A stretch of 64,000 nucleotides of DNA. It comes from Chungangia koreensis. Lineage in GTDB: Bacteria > Bacillota > Bacilli > Bacillales_A > Planococcaceae. The notes under the pieces were generated by a model that saw only the letters and a program-made list of their open reading frames with translations, had not been told where the DNA came from and searched no databases. Each line of letters opens with the position of its first letter. Position 1 is the stretch's first letter. The DNA lies in assembly GCF_042651785.1 (NCBI RefSeq), contig NZ_JBHSEC010000020.1:1-64000 (forward strand). The letters run 5' to 3'. Of the stretch, positions 41,906-50,151 are shown one piece after another. A program made the position numbers and the translations under genes.

Positions 41906-42142
41906 GTGAATCCGATAATCGAATTTTGTATAAGCAACATGGCAAACGGATCACAAGAGGCTTTCGATATTCTCGAGCAGGATACAAATTTGGATGTTCT
42001 TGAATATGGCTGTCTCAGTTATTGCACAACTTGCTCTATGGGGTTATATTGCCTGGTGAACGGCGATATCGTAGAGGCAGATACTTCAGAAGAACTGGTC
42101 CAAAAAGTGTATGAATACATCGAAGAAAACCCGATGTTTTGA
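41906..42142 (+). CDS. yuzB: YuzB-like DUF1450 protein
   Basis: The 78-aa protein has several conserved cysteines (CISNM ... GCLSYCTTCSMGLYCLVNGD), the DUF1450 pattern. It may bind an Fe-S cluster or a metal; the function is unproven. GTG 41906 is chosen because AGAGGTG is 5-6 nt upstream. It is divergent from yutJ. Confidence 0.87.
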   Translation: MNPIIEFCISNMANGSQEAFDILEQDTNLDVLEYGCLSYCTTCSMGLYCLVNGDIVEADTSEELVQKVYEYIEENPMF

Positions 42143-42146
42143 TTAT

Positions 42147-42178
42147 AAAAGTTATCCTTTGATAGGATAACTTTTTTA
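42147..42178. terminator. Bidirectional terminator between yuzB and yutF
   Basis: AAAAGTTATCC pairs with GGATAACTTTT, followed by TT. It lies between convergent stops. Confidence 0.9.
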
Positions 42179-42940
42179 TATTTTCCACTGGGATAAGTCT
42201 TCGAGATAGTATGTCGGTCCCGCACTCTCCTGCTTCACTTGTTCAGCAGATGTGACCCCGGTGTTAACATGAACCGTGTCGATTCCAAAATTAATACCAG
42301 CTAAAATATCTGTCGTATAGTTATCGCCGATCATGACCATTTCTTCTTTTGTAAACCCATGCTTTACCATAATGGCTTCAAGCAAATGAGGTTGGGGTTT
42401 TCCTATGTAGAGCGCCTTTACATCAGTAGCCGCCTCGATTAATGCCACAAAAGAGCCATTTCCAGGAATCAGGCCTCTCTCTGTAGGAAAAACCTTGTCA
42501 CTATTCGTTGCAATGAATTTTGCACCATTCCGAACTTCCACACAAGCCCGTGCAAGTTTTTCATACGTGATGTCACGGTCGATTCCCATGACGAAAACAT
42601 CTGCATCCTTTTCTACGAGGTTAAGCTCCTGACTTACTAACGCGTCATGCAAACCGGCTTCCCCAATCATATAGACACGTGCGTCAGGGTGCTGCTCCTT
42701 TATGAACAAAGAAGCGGCAATAGCGGAAGTCATAATTTGTGATTCAGAAGTTTTTATTCCGTATGAAGTTAATTTGGCCAATAACTGAGCGGGGGTCTTG
42801 GATGCGTTATTCGTTACAAAGAACGGATTAATCCCGCTTCGTGTAAGCTTATTAACAAACTCAACTGCCTCTAAGATCGGTTCATCTCCTCTGTAGACAG
42901 TCCCGTCCAAGTCGAAGCAATACGCTTTATATCGTTTCAT
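42176..42940 (-). CDS. yutF: HAD-superfamily phosphatase, NagD/YutF type
   Basis: The 254-aa class IIA HAD hydrolase has the nucleophile motif CFDLDGTVYRG, motif II VTNNAS, and the metal-binding GDNYTTDILAG near residue 205. It dephosphorylates small phosphorylated metabolites (NagD-like; B. subtilis YutF). It is third in the yutD-yutE-yutF series, its ATG overlapping the yutE stop by one base. Confidence 0.93.
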   Translation of the reverse strand: MKRYKAYCFDLDGTVYRGDEPILEAVEFVNKLTRSGINPFFVTNNASKTPAQLLAKLTSYGIKTSESQIMTSAIAASLFIKEQHPDARVYMIGEAGLHDALVSQELNLVEKDADVFVMGIDRDITYEKLARACVEVRNGAKFIATNSDKVFPTERGLIPGNGSFVALIEAATDVKALYIGKPQPHLLEAIMVKHGFTKEEMVMIGDNYTTDILAGINFGIDTVHVNTGVTSAEQVKQESAGPTYYLEDLSQWKI

Positions 42941-43389
42941 TATTGTCCCTCCGGCATGAAGGCGGACACTGCTCCCAGTTCGTTTTCCAAGTAGGCTCTG
43001 ACTGCAGGAGCGAACTGTTTTAGTGCTTCCATTCCTTCATTCATAATGGAAATGACAAGATCTGTATCTACTTTGACGAAGTCACGCACCAGCATTTTTC
43101 TAAGTCCAATTACTTTAACCAGTGGAGCATGCATTTCCTGGGAAATGACTTTTTCATCCAATAGAATATCCAAAATATCTTCATAGCTGCCAGGATCTCG
43201 CATGATGAACCCATCGATCATTGAATTTCCGACATCAATGATTGACTCGATTACGTTTTGGACCAACTTCTCAAGAGCTAATTCATGAATGATATCTGCG
43301 TTCCATTTCTCATTTCTCTCATACCCATCTAATAATCGCTCCATATATGTTAACGTTTCGGTGATTTTTTTGCGATCAATAAAATACAT
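42940..43389 (-). CDS. yutE: DUF86/HepT-like protein (YutE)
   Basis: The 149-aa all-helical protein has the DUF86 (HEPN/HepT) layout (ALEKLVQNVIESIIDVGNSM ... SYEDILDIL ... GLRKMLVRDFVKVD). The HEPN RNase motif R-x4-6-H appears altered: the expected His (RNRLVH in toxins) is Arg here (RKMLVR). No MNT antitoxin gene is adjacent. It is therefore more likely a housekeeping YutE homologue than a toxin. ATG 43389 is used because CTGGAGG lies 7 nt upstream. Confidence 0.87.
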   Translation of the reverse strand: MYFIDRKKITETLTYMERLLDGYERNEKWNADIIHELALEKLVQNVIESIIDVGNSMIDGFIMRDPGSYEDILDILLDEKVISQEMHAPLVKVIGLRKMLVRDFVKVDTDLVISIMNEGMEALKQFAPAVRAYLENELGAVSAFMPEGQ

Positions 43390-43455
43390 GATGTTTCCTC
43401 CAGTTTGAATCATTCTCTCCTCTATCCTACCACATTCGGCGAAAATAAAAAAAAG

Positions 43456-43486
43456 AGCAATCGGAGTCAAACTTCCTCCGATTGCT
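43456..43486 (-). terminator. Terminator overlapping the end of yutD
   Basis: On the minus strand AGCAATCGGAG pairs with CTCCGATTGCT, followed by a run of T. The yutD stop codon (43467-43469) lies in the loop, so the stem is partly coding. Confidence 0.88.
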
Positions 43487-43811
43487 GCTCTTCCATTTCG
43501 ACATGAATCGTTCCATATACCGGTTCTTCTTCTTTCACTTTTCCGGTTTTTTTTAATACAAAATAGGCGCATCCAAAATTGCAGTATTCATATATATAGT
43601 CTTGGAGTGTGCTGATTTTAGTTTCATAAGTCGCCTTGTGATTGCGGTCTTCAAAAAAGCCTTTCAGCCGTAGTTGTCCATAGCCCCAGTCACCGACGAT
43701 ATAGTCATATTTAGATAATATATCCGAATACCGGCTTTGGAAAGCTTCCTCTTCAAAACCATTCCGGTAGTCCGTTAAAAGCTCGTATTGTGTTTTGTCT
43801 ACGACAATCAT
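43467..43811 (-). CDS. yutD: YutD family (DUF1027) protein
   Basis: The 114-aa protein has the DUF1027 pattern: YDYIVGDWGYGQLRLKGFF, then YEYCNFGCAYFVLKK. The function is not known, though the family is widely conserved in Firmicutes. ATG 43811 follows a GGTGGTGAAGAA-type site. The terminator overlaps its last codons, so yutE, 77 nt further, probably has its own promoter. Confidence 0.9.
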   Translation of the reverse strand: MIVVDKTQYELLTDYRNGFEEEAFQSRYSDILSKYDYIVGDWGYGQLRLKGFFEDRNHKATYETKISTLQDYIYEYCNFGCAYFVLKKTGKVKEEEPVYGTIHVEMEEQQSEEV

Positions 43812-43912
43812 TTCTTCACCACCAGTTTTTAGTTCGGATATATGTCAATGTAACATAATCAGATGTCCTGGACAATAACTATCTAATCCAAACAGGTCAC
43901 AAACACCCAGAA

Positions 43913-45481
43913 TTATTTCGAGGGTTCAACTGTAGACTTAATTCGCTTTGACCACACAACAAATAGAACTAATAGGATCACTACAACAGCCACCATAGAA
44001 ATTGCAACGGACTCCGTAAGCCCTAAGATTAAAAATCCTACAGCAGCAATGACAGCAGAAATAATTGCATATGGCAACTGTGTGATGACATGATCGATGT
44101 GGTTACTCCCAGCTCCTGTAGAAGAGAGAATAGTCGAATCGGAGATCGGTGACGCATGGTCCCCAAAAACGGATCCGGCTAATACCGCAGAGAGTGCAGG
44201 CAAGAGCAAGTCAATATCTGCAGTAATCATGATTTCACCGGCAATCGGGAGAAGAATCCCAAAGGAACCCCACGATGAGCCTGTAGAGAATGCTATAAAT
44301 GCCGCCAAGATGAATAGTAAGAATGGCAATAAGCCAGTCGGAAGATCAAATGCGGTTACTACTTGGGCTAAATAGTCCCCTGTTTCAAGTTTGGTGATCA
44401 AGAAAGATAATGACCATGCAAATAACAGGATAAATACTGCCGGCATCATGGATTTGATTCCGCTCCAAAATGCGAGTCCGATCAAGGACGGACTAAAGGT
44501 CTCATTTTTCCCTGATTGGCTGACATACAAGATTACAGCCGCAATGGTCCCAATGATTCCTCCTGTTAAGAGAGAAAGGGGAACGTCCGTATTCTCGAAC
44601 ATTTTCCAAATATTCAACTCATAGCCAGCATTTACATAGCCAGTTGCAAGCATTGTGATGATTGTAGAGACGATCAGCAAGATAATCGGGAGAACCAAGT
44701 CACGGACCTTGCCATGCTGATGTGCAGGAAATTCTTCTTTTAATTCTCCTGGAATCTTTTTACTATCATCGTATAAGATCCCTTTTTCAAGGGCTAATGT
44801 TTCATGTTTTTTCATTTGGAATAAATCAAAATCTGAAATTGCGACAAAAAACACGATGGAAAGGGTTGTGATGACATAAAAGTTCATCGGTACCATTAAC
44901 ATGAAAGCAGACAAAGGTGAATATTCCAGTACGCTTTGTCCTGCCAGAATCGTCCCAATTAAGGCAATTAAATATGCTCCCCAGCTTGAAACCGGTGAAA
45001 CGACACATATTGGTGCAGAGGTTGAATCGATAAAGTATGCAAGTTTTGCACGCGAGATCCGGTGCTTGTCCGAAATAGGACGAGCAATTTGACCAACTGC
45101 CAGCGCGTTAAAATAATCATCTATAAAAATGATGACCCCTAAGAATGCGGTTAAAAGCTTTGCCCCTCTTCGCGTCTTAATCCGTTTAACGGCCCAATCC
45201 GCAAAGGCGCGGCTTCCACCTGACAAGCTGACAAATGCTGTAATAACTCCAAGAAGTAAAATAAATAGGATGATGAATATATTATACGTGTTTATTCCAT
45301 CATCCCAAAAAGTTGTCGCGAATGACGCAAAGATGTCTTTCACAAACCCAGTTGGGGATAAGCTAGCCAAAATAGCGGCGCTGACAATCCCGATCCCCAA
45401 GGATAAGATGACACGTTTAGTTATTAACACCATTATAATGGCAAGTAAAGGCGGTACAATTGAAAAAATAGTACCTTCCAT
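43913..45481 (-). CDS. lysW: NhaC-family transporter, predicted lysine transporter (LysW type)
   Basis: The 522-aa protein has about 12 helices and NhaC-family features (SLSGGSRAFADWAVKR, FIDDYFNALAVGQIARPISD, FSTGSSWGSFGILLPIAGE). NhaC proteins exchange Na+/H+, but members preceded by an L-box are predicted lysine transporters (LysW in comparative genomics of the lysine regulon). A lysine riboswitch with terminator lies directly upstream (45521-45780), so lysine uptake is the better guess. ATG 45481 has AAGGAGG 8 nt upstream; the ORF could open 20 codons earlier, inside the terminator. Confidence 0.85.
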   Translation of the reverse strand: MEGTIFSIVPPLLAIIMVLITKRVILSLGIGIVSAAILASLSPTGFVKDIFASFATTFWDDGINTYNIFIILFILLLGVITAFVSLSGGSRAFADWAVKRIKTRRGAKLLTAFLGVIIFIDDYFNALAVGQIARPISDKHRISRAKLAYFIDSTSAPICVVSPVSSWGAYLIALIGTILAGQSVLEYSPLSAFMLMVPMNFYVITTLSIVFFVAISDFDLFQMKKHETLALEKGILYDDSKKIPGELKEEFPAHQHGKVRDLVLPIILLIVSTIITMLATGYVNAGYELNIWKMFENTDVPLSLLTGGIIGTIAAVILYVSQSGKNETFSPSLIGLAFWSGIKSMMPAVFILLFAWSLSFLITKLETGDYLAQVVTAFDLPTGLLPFLLFILAAFIAFSTGSSWGSFGILLPIAGEIMITADIDLLLPALSAVLAGSVFGDHASPISDSTILSSTGAGSNHIDHVITQLPYAIISAVIAAVGFLILGLTESVAISMVAVVVILLVLFVVWSKRIKSTVEPSK

Positions 45482-45520
45482 GAATAGTTCCTCCTTTTGT
45501 GTAGGAAGAGGCCAAATAAA

Positions 45521-45560
45521 AAGGCCGGCATCAGGCATCATTATACCCGTAGCCGGCCTT
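45521..45560 (-). terminator. Riboswitch-controlled terminator upstream of lysW
   Basis: On the minus strand AAGGCCGGC pairs with GCCGGCCTT, followed by TTTTATTT. It lies between the lysine aptamer and the lysW ribosome site. Confidence 0.88.
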
Positions 45561-45607
45561 AACCAATCGCTGTCGTGAAAAACAAAAAGTCTTGTTTCAC
45601 CTTACTG

Positions 45608-45780
45608 ACGATAGCTCTCCATCCGTCGTCCGGATGACAGTGATCCTCCTATTCGGAGTATCCCCAACCGCAACATTCTCGACTAGAACATTCCGGCTTC
45701 GGCATCGCCTCCTTTCATACACGGTCAACGTTGTCATCCTCACGTGTACTACTCTTAGGTGATGCGGCCTCTACCTCATC
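45608..45780 (-). promoter_or_regulatory. Lysine riboswitch (L-box) aptamer
   Basis: On the minus strand the conserved L-box blocks appear in order: GAGGTAGAGG at the 5' end, AAGAGTA, GAAAGGAGGCGATGCCGAAG (in the core), GGTTGGGG, and the closing GGAGAGCTATC. GGTAG pairs with CTATC to form P1. Lysine binding should favour the downstream terminator and shut off lysW. Confidence 0.9.
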
Positions 45781-45836
45781 ATATTTAAATTCAATGTATA
45801 TAAGATTATCAATTTACCGCTGAAAATTCAAGAGGA

Positions 45837-46607
45837 TTATTCTGGTGGATCTGCGTCTAAAGGAAGGGGCACTTCTACTGAAGGAGCATTAGAACTATCA
45901 CCATTTGTATAGATATGTGGAACAGGTCCTTTTACCAAACCGATGGCCACTGGAATACGCTGTTCAACTACACTGGATGTTGTAGCCATTGGAATGATAA
46001 TTTGTACATTCACTTTCATATGGATATAAACTTCTACATACGCATTATTTATTCCAAATTCCCTGATATCTGTTCCAATATTGGATTCGACATTACCGAT
46101 TAGGTGAAAACGAATGGGTATTTTAGGACCCAAATTACCTATAAGCGGAATATTGGCAGCCTGCCCCAACGGTACATAAAACACGATTCCACCCTTTTCC
46201 TGCATTGCGTCTTTATCAAATTCATAATCATTTTCAGGCAGAAGCTCCAGATTACCTTGCTCAGCCTGTTCAAGATGTGATTGAACTAAAGTGGTAGTGT
46301 CCGCACGTACCCTATTAATAATTTCTGTGTTGAAACGTGTAGTGACCATATTGGACGATTCCGTAGGAACTTCTTCAATGATATCATTCACGTCCATCAC
46401 ATTCGTGACACGTGAATTCGTCGCTCTGCTTATGACCAATGAAGCGATTTTATTGGTCTGCACTTTTGCATACTCCAAAAAGATCGGATTTAATCGTGTG
46501 TTCACGAATACTAAGAAAATCCCTATTGAAATAATAAGGACGGGGATGATCAGCGGTGTCAATCTGATATTCCATCTTCTTCGCCTCCGGGAATGAGGAA
46601 ATCGCAC
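45837..46607 (-). CDS. yunB: Sporulation protein YunB
   Basis: The 256-aa protein has an Arg-rich N-terminus (HSRRRRRWN), one membrane helix (about 16-36, LIIPVLIISIGIFLVFV) and an outer domain with VRADTTTLVQSHLEQ and VPLGQAANIPLIGNLGPKIP. YunB is a sigma-E-regulated protein needed for normal spore formation in B. subtilis. This is the clearest sign that the host makes spores. The start is GTG 46607; AAGGAGG upstream lies inside a terminator-like hairpin. Confidence 0.93.
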   Translation of the reverse strand: MRFPHSRRRRRWNIRLTPLIIPVLIISIGIFLVFVNTRLNPIFLEYAKVQTNKIASLVISRATNSRVTNVMDVNDIIEEVPTESSNMVTTRFNTEIINRVRADTTTLVQSHLEQAEQGNLELLPENDYEFDKDAMQEKGGIVFYVPLGQAANIPLIGNLGPKIPIRFHLIGNVESNIGTDIREFGINNAYVEVYIHMKVNVQIIIPMATTSSVVEQRIPVAIGLVKGPVPHIYTNGDSSNAPSVEVPLPLDADPPE

Positions 46608-46615
46608 AAAAAACG

Positions 46616-46643
46616 CCTCCTTCCGCAGTTTATGAGAAGGAGG
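46616..46643 (-). terminator. Hairpin after yunD that contains the yunB ribosome binding site
   Basis: On the minus strand CCTCCTTC pairs with GAAGGAGG (12-nt loop), extended outwards by an A-run before and CGTTTTTT after. It follows the yunD stop by 13 nt and ends at the yunB GTG. The 3' arm is the yunB Shine-Dalgarno. Confidence 0.72.
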
Positions 46644-46656
46644 TTTTTATTATGTC

Positions 46657-48033
46657 CTATTGTTTTGAAGGTTCCGGCTTGGTCTTTATTAAATAATCTG
46701 CAAAGATATCCCGGATGAATTCTGGCATATAATAGATTTTTGGTGCCCGTTGAAAACTCGGGAAGAAGAAACCGAATGTAAACATATCAAGGGTTGCAAG
46801 CCGATATTCCTTTTGGGGATCAACATGTTCCCCGCTAATGAGCAATCGTTTTTCCTCGTCTAACTTCATGTTACACCATATGAGCTTACCCATTACAGAA
46901 CCTCTAAAACCGAGTCCTTTAATTTCGATGGCTGGCCAGTCTGCATTTAAAGACTGCAGGTAAGCTTCCTTCAGCTCCGCCCCTGTCAACTCCACAACTG
47001 TCAAATTAATCGGGTGGGGCAAGGTCTGATGAATATCAAATGCGGTGACATTCCCTTCTGGAAGCCCATCTAAAAATATGCCTGCGTTAAATAAGGCACA
47101 ATCTGCGCCAGTACAGTCCAAGAGCGATTGTCCAAATAGGCTACTAAGTTTGGAGTTGGAGAACCATTCCTTTTTCATGGCAGTTCCGTTATAAAATAGG
47201 GGTTTCTTTAGCAACTCGTGTCCCTTATTTATCAACTCATCATCGTAGTTTTGATCACTGCTTTCATCGAGTTCATTCGCGTCATATAGAATCGCTTTTT
47301 TATCTACAATCGTTTTCTGATCACTATCTAATTCCACCATGACATGGCCTACATACTGTCCGAACTTCCCTGCACCTGTAAGCAAGGTATCGCCTACCTG
47401 TTTCCCCTCGTGCAGCACATGATGTGTATGCGCTCCAAAAATAACATCGATATCCGGACATTCTTCCGCTAACTGTTCATCCTCATGAATGCCTAAATGT
47501 GAAAGAATGATTATCAGATCCGTCTGGTCTTTTAACAGATGAACCTGCTTACGGATTTCCTCACGACCAGGAGTGATGGTCCAGCCCAAACGTTCATAGA
47601 AAGGCGTGAATGCAGCTGTAGCTCCAATCACACCGATTTTAACGCCAGTCTTCGTTTCGATGATCTCATATGGCTTTAGCCATGCAGGTCTGCTTCCGTC
47701 CTTTTCGTAAAGGTTGCAAACAATCACGTCAAAATTCGCCTGTTCGTAAAGCTCTGAAAGACGATCCTTGTGCATCGTGATTCCTTCGTTGTTCCCGATT
47801 GTCACAAGATCGTACCCTGCTTCATTCAAAAGCTGAACATTGCCTTTCCCGAATGTCCCTTCTGTAAACGGATGAGAACGGTCAACGTGATCACCAATAT
47901 CCAAGAGGAAGCAACTCTCCCCCTCTTCTTCATGCCATTGTTTTCGAACATTCAACAAATGCCGGATCTTCGGCCAATGCTGGAAGTGACTATGTAAATC
48001 ATTTGTATGATAAAAATGAATCGTTTCAATCAA
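46657..48033 (-). CDS. yunD: Metallophosphatase / 5'-nucleotidase family protein (YunD)
   Basis: The 458-aa protein has a calcineurin-like N-terminal domain with metal ligands in HTNDLHSHF, LDIGDHVD, TIGNNEG and VIFGAHTHH. A 5'-nucleotidase C-terminal domain follows from about residue 275. No signal peptide is visible, so it acts in the cytosol, unlike UshA. TTG 48033 with AGAGGCG upstream is the best start (LIETIHFYHTND). It lies 14 nt downstream of yunE. Confidence 0.9.
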   Translation of the reverse strand: MIETIHFYHTNDLHSHFQHWPKIRHLLNVRKQWHEEEGESCFLLDIGDHVDRSHPFTEGTFGKGNVQLLNEAGYDLVTIGNNEGITMHKDRLSELYEQANFDVIVCNLYEKDGSRPAWLKPYEIIETKTGVKIGVIGATAAFTPFYERLGWTITPGREEIRKQVHLLKDQTDLIIILSHLGIHEDEQLAEECPDIDVIFGAHTHHVLHEGKQVGDTLLTGAGKFGQYVGHVMVELDSDQKTIVDKKAILYDANELDESSDQNYDDELINKGHELLKKPLFYNGTAMKKEWFSNSKLSSLFGQSLLDCTGADCALFNAGIFLDGLPEGNVTAFDIHQTLPHPINLTVVELTGAELKEAYLQSLNADWPAIEIKGLGFRGSVMGKLIWCNMKLDEEKRLLISGEHVDPQKEYRLATLDMFTFGFFFPSFQRAPKIYYMPEFIRDIFADYLIKTKPEPSKQ

Positions 48034-48047
48034 TCAAATCGCCTCTT

Positions 48048-48872
48048 TCACCCAAAAATCCCTTCAAATATTGAGCGGATTCCCATTAACAGCAGGATAA
48101 TTCTCAAAATCGTCACTAACGTTTCCGATTTTAGTTTACTGTTCAAGTAAGCACCCAATTTTGCACCGATATACGCGGCTGGTATGACCGGTATCGTATA
48201 GAGCCAAGGTACGTTTCCAAGGGAAATATGAGTGGCTGAATTCACAAGTGCCGACAGAAAGACCATAAACATCGAAGTTCCAACTGCCACATGTGGCGGG
48301 AACAAAAACAGCAAGATCATAGCAGGGACAATAATTGATCCGCCACCAATCCCGAATAAGCCCGACATGAAGCCGACGCCGAAGGTTAAGAGGAGGGCAA
48401 ACCAAATCGGATATCCATATGTATATTGACGACCAGCGGGATCAATGAACTCTCTCTTCTTTCCATTCTCTACAAACCACAACACAGGTTTCAAGTACTT
48501 ACGGACTAATAACAGTGTCGAGATTATTAAAAGTAGTATGCCGAAATACAAATTAAAAGAAGGCAAATCCAATCCTTTATTGACCCACGCTCCTATTAGT
48601 GTACCCGGAACACTCCCTGCAAAAAAGATAAGGCTGCTGCGATAATCCACCGTTTTCTTCTTCATATAGGACAAGGTCGAAGCAAGCCCTGTGAAAACCA
48701 TCATAATGACCGACAGACCAACGATTTTTTGGGGCGTGAGATCAGGGATCCATCCCATCGTAATTCCTAAAAATATAGTGGCGGGCACTAAAATAATTCC
48801 GCCTCCGAGACCGACAAGTGCCCCGACGATACCCGAAAATAAGGCCAACAATGCCAGCAAAATCCATTCCAT
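48048..48872 (-). CDS. yunE: TauE/SafE-family sulfite exporter-like membrane protein (YunE)
   Basis: The 274-aa protein has about eight helices and the repeated GLGGGIILVPA / GIGGGSIIVPAMI motifs of the TauE/SafE family, which moves sulfite or organosulfonates. The substrate is open. ATG 48872 shares a base with the yunF stop. yunF-yunE-yunD form one operon. Confidence 0.9.
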   Translation of the reverse strand: MEWILLALLALFSGIVGALVGLGGGIILVPATIFLGITMGWIPDLTPQKIVGLSVIMMVFTGLASTLSYMKKKTVDYRSSLIFFAGSVPGTLIGAWVNKGLDLPSFNLYFGILLLIISTLLLVRKYLKPVLWFVENGKKREFIDPAGRQYTYGYPIWFALLLTFGVGFMSGLFGIGGGSIIVPAMILLFLFPPHVAVGTSMFMVFLSALVNSATHISLGNVPWLYTIPVIPAAYIGAKLGAYLNSKLKSETLVTILRIILLLMGIRSIFEGIFG

Positions 48873-49732
48873 TAAAATTCTCCTCCGAATAAATCAAGTT
48901 GTTTCGGTGCAAGACCCTCATACGAAATCCCTAAAATCTTTTGGAACTGCTTCGCATTGGCCGCTGCATGCCCGCCTGAATTATTATTGAACAACACATA
49001 GACACGGTCTGTTTGTTTTTCCAACAGGGTTGCCGTTTTACTTAATTGTTTTAATTCTTCTCTATTGTAATCATATAAATAACGTACCCTCCGCCACTGC
49101 TCATCATCTCCTGGATTACGCCAACCGTGTATGTTTCGGCCATGGAGCCGGAAGAGTACCTTTTCCTTATTCGTTGAAATCGGTACTAACGGGATACTTC
49201 CCTCACCGGATTGAGGCTCATCGCAGATCGAGTGGATCAATCCATTTTCACGTAGAAATGTCAATGTCCCATCACGGAAATCTATGTGATACCACGATTG
49301 ATGCCTGAACTCTATCGCAAGTTCGAATTCGTTGAGCCGTTCACGTATCGATCGTATTTCCTCTACATTCTTCTTCTGGCAATCAAACCATGGCGGAAAC
49401 TGAACCAATACCATTGCCAGCTTTCCAGCCTCTTTTAAAGGCCGAATGGAACGACTAAACAATTCAAACATCTCATCCTCAGACGCAAAGGGCAGCTCAC
49501 CCCGGTGGTGGCCTGTAATACCCTGGTACGCCTTCACCACAAATTGAAAAGAGTCCGGAGTTTCTCGAATCCATTTTTCAATATTCCGTTCAGGCTGTAT
49601 CGCATAAAAGGAGGCGTCGAGTTCAACAATCGGAAAATGCCCGCTGTAATCCTTCAGCTTATCACGGCTGCTTGAATGCGGACTATAAACGTCTGGATGG
49701 TCTCCCCACCCGGTCAGACCGATCTGTATCAT
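48872..49732 (-). CDS. yunF: DUF72 family protein (YunF)
   Basis: The 286-aa TIM-barrel DUF72 protein begins IGLTGWGDHPDVYSP and contains FYAIQPERNIEKWIRETPD, AIEFRHQSWY and YVLFNNNSGGHAAANA, all typical. Activity is unknown; some members are linked to nucleic-acid or nuclease functions. ATG 49732 is used because GAAGGGGG lies 10 nt upstream. The reading frame stays open upstream for 110 more codons through the repeat arrays; this is not believed to be coding. Confidence 0.88.
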   Translation of the reverse strand: MIQIGLTGWGDHPDVYSPHSSSRDKLKDYSGHFPIVELDASFYAIQPERNIEKWIRETPDSFQFVVKAYQGITGHHRGELPFASEDEMFELFSRSIRPLKEAGKLAMVLVQFPPWFDCQKKNVEEIRSIRERLNEFELAIEFRHQSWYHIDFRDGTLTFLRENGLIHSICDEPQSGEGSIPLVPISTNKEKVLFRLHGRNIHGWRNPGDDEQWRRVRYLYDYNREELKQLSKTATLLEKQTDRVYVLFNNNSGGHAAANAKQFQKILGISYEGLAPKQLDLFGGEF

Positions 49733-49842
49733 TCCTATAGCCCCCTTCTCTATCTTTCCTATATGATAGCATACGGTGTTTTGACAATCCTGTTTTCTGC
49801 TGACAGCGAGTGTGGATTTTTTCCGAATCTCTCCTTGAGTGG

Positions 49843-49962
49843 TTAATCGCGTCTTAGAGGGTTTAATCGCCAAAAAAGATGCTTTAATCCCCCAAATTCC
49901 ACTTTTAATCGCCGTTTGGACTCTCTTTAATCGCCGGAATTTCTCGTTTAATCGCCCAAATA
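49843..49962. repeat. Repeat array of about 21 bp (TTTAATCGCC family), locus C1
   Basis: TTAATCGC or TTAATCCC recurs at 49843, 49863, 49884, 49905, 49927 and 49948, with spacings of 20, 21, 21, 22 and 21 bp. The 10-bp core is conserved and the next 11 bp vary. It lies between yunF and sufB. Confidence 0.9.
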
Positions 49963-50013
49963 TTCTAAGGTGGCTCGTGAGGATTTTAGAAAGTTGTACT
50001 AAACGATGGGCAG

Positions 50014-50094
50014 TCAGCATTAAATCTGCTTCAATCAGCATTAAATCTATTTGAATCAGCATTAATCACAGTTCAATCAGCATTACCGATAATG
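50014..50094. repeat. 21-bp tandem repeat array (TCAGCATTAA family), locus C2
   Basis: TCAGCATTA recurs at 50014, 50035, 50056 and 50077, exactly 21 bp apart. It is the same core and period as at 20380-20478. The last unit reads TCAGCATTACCGATAATG and shares ATTACCGAT with the array near 39.4 kb. Confidence 0.93.
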
Positions 50095-50103
50095 AACGAG
50101 GAA

Positions 50104-50132
50104 AAAGCCCGACCACAAAGTGGCCGGGCTTT
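50104..50132 (-). terminator. Terminator of the suf operon
   Basis: AAAGCCCG(A)CCAC pairs with GTGG(C)CGGGCTTT, about 19 nt after the sufB stop on the minus strand. Confidence 0.9.
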
Positions 50133-50151
50133 ATATTGGATGAAGATCGGA

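Noticed and set aside
42940..43389. HepT toxin of a HEPN/MNT toxin-antitoxin pair
   Set aside because: No nucleotidyltransferase gene is adjacent, the catalytic His is replaced, and the position matches housekeeping yutE.
45129..45578. 149-codon ORF opposite lysW
   Set aside because: It is antisense to the transporter and its riboswitch terminator; no independent coding evidence.
49733..50062. 110-codon N-terminal extension of yunF through the repeat arrays
   Set aside because: YunF homologues start at the MIQIGLTGWG position, which has its own ribosome site; the extension is repeat DNA left open by the 21-bp period.
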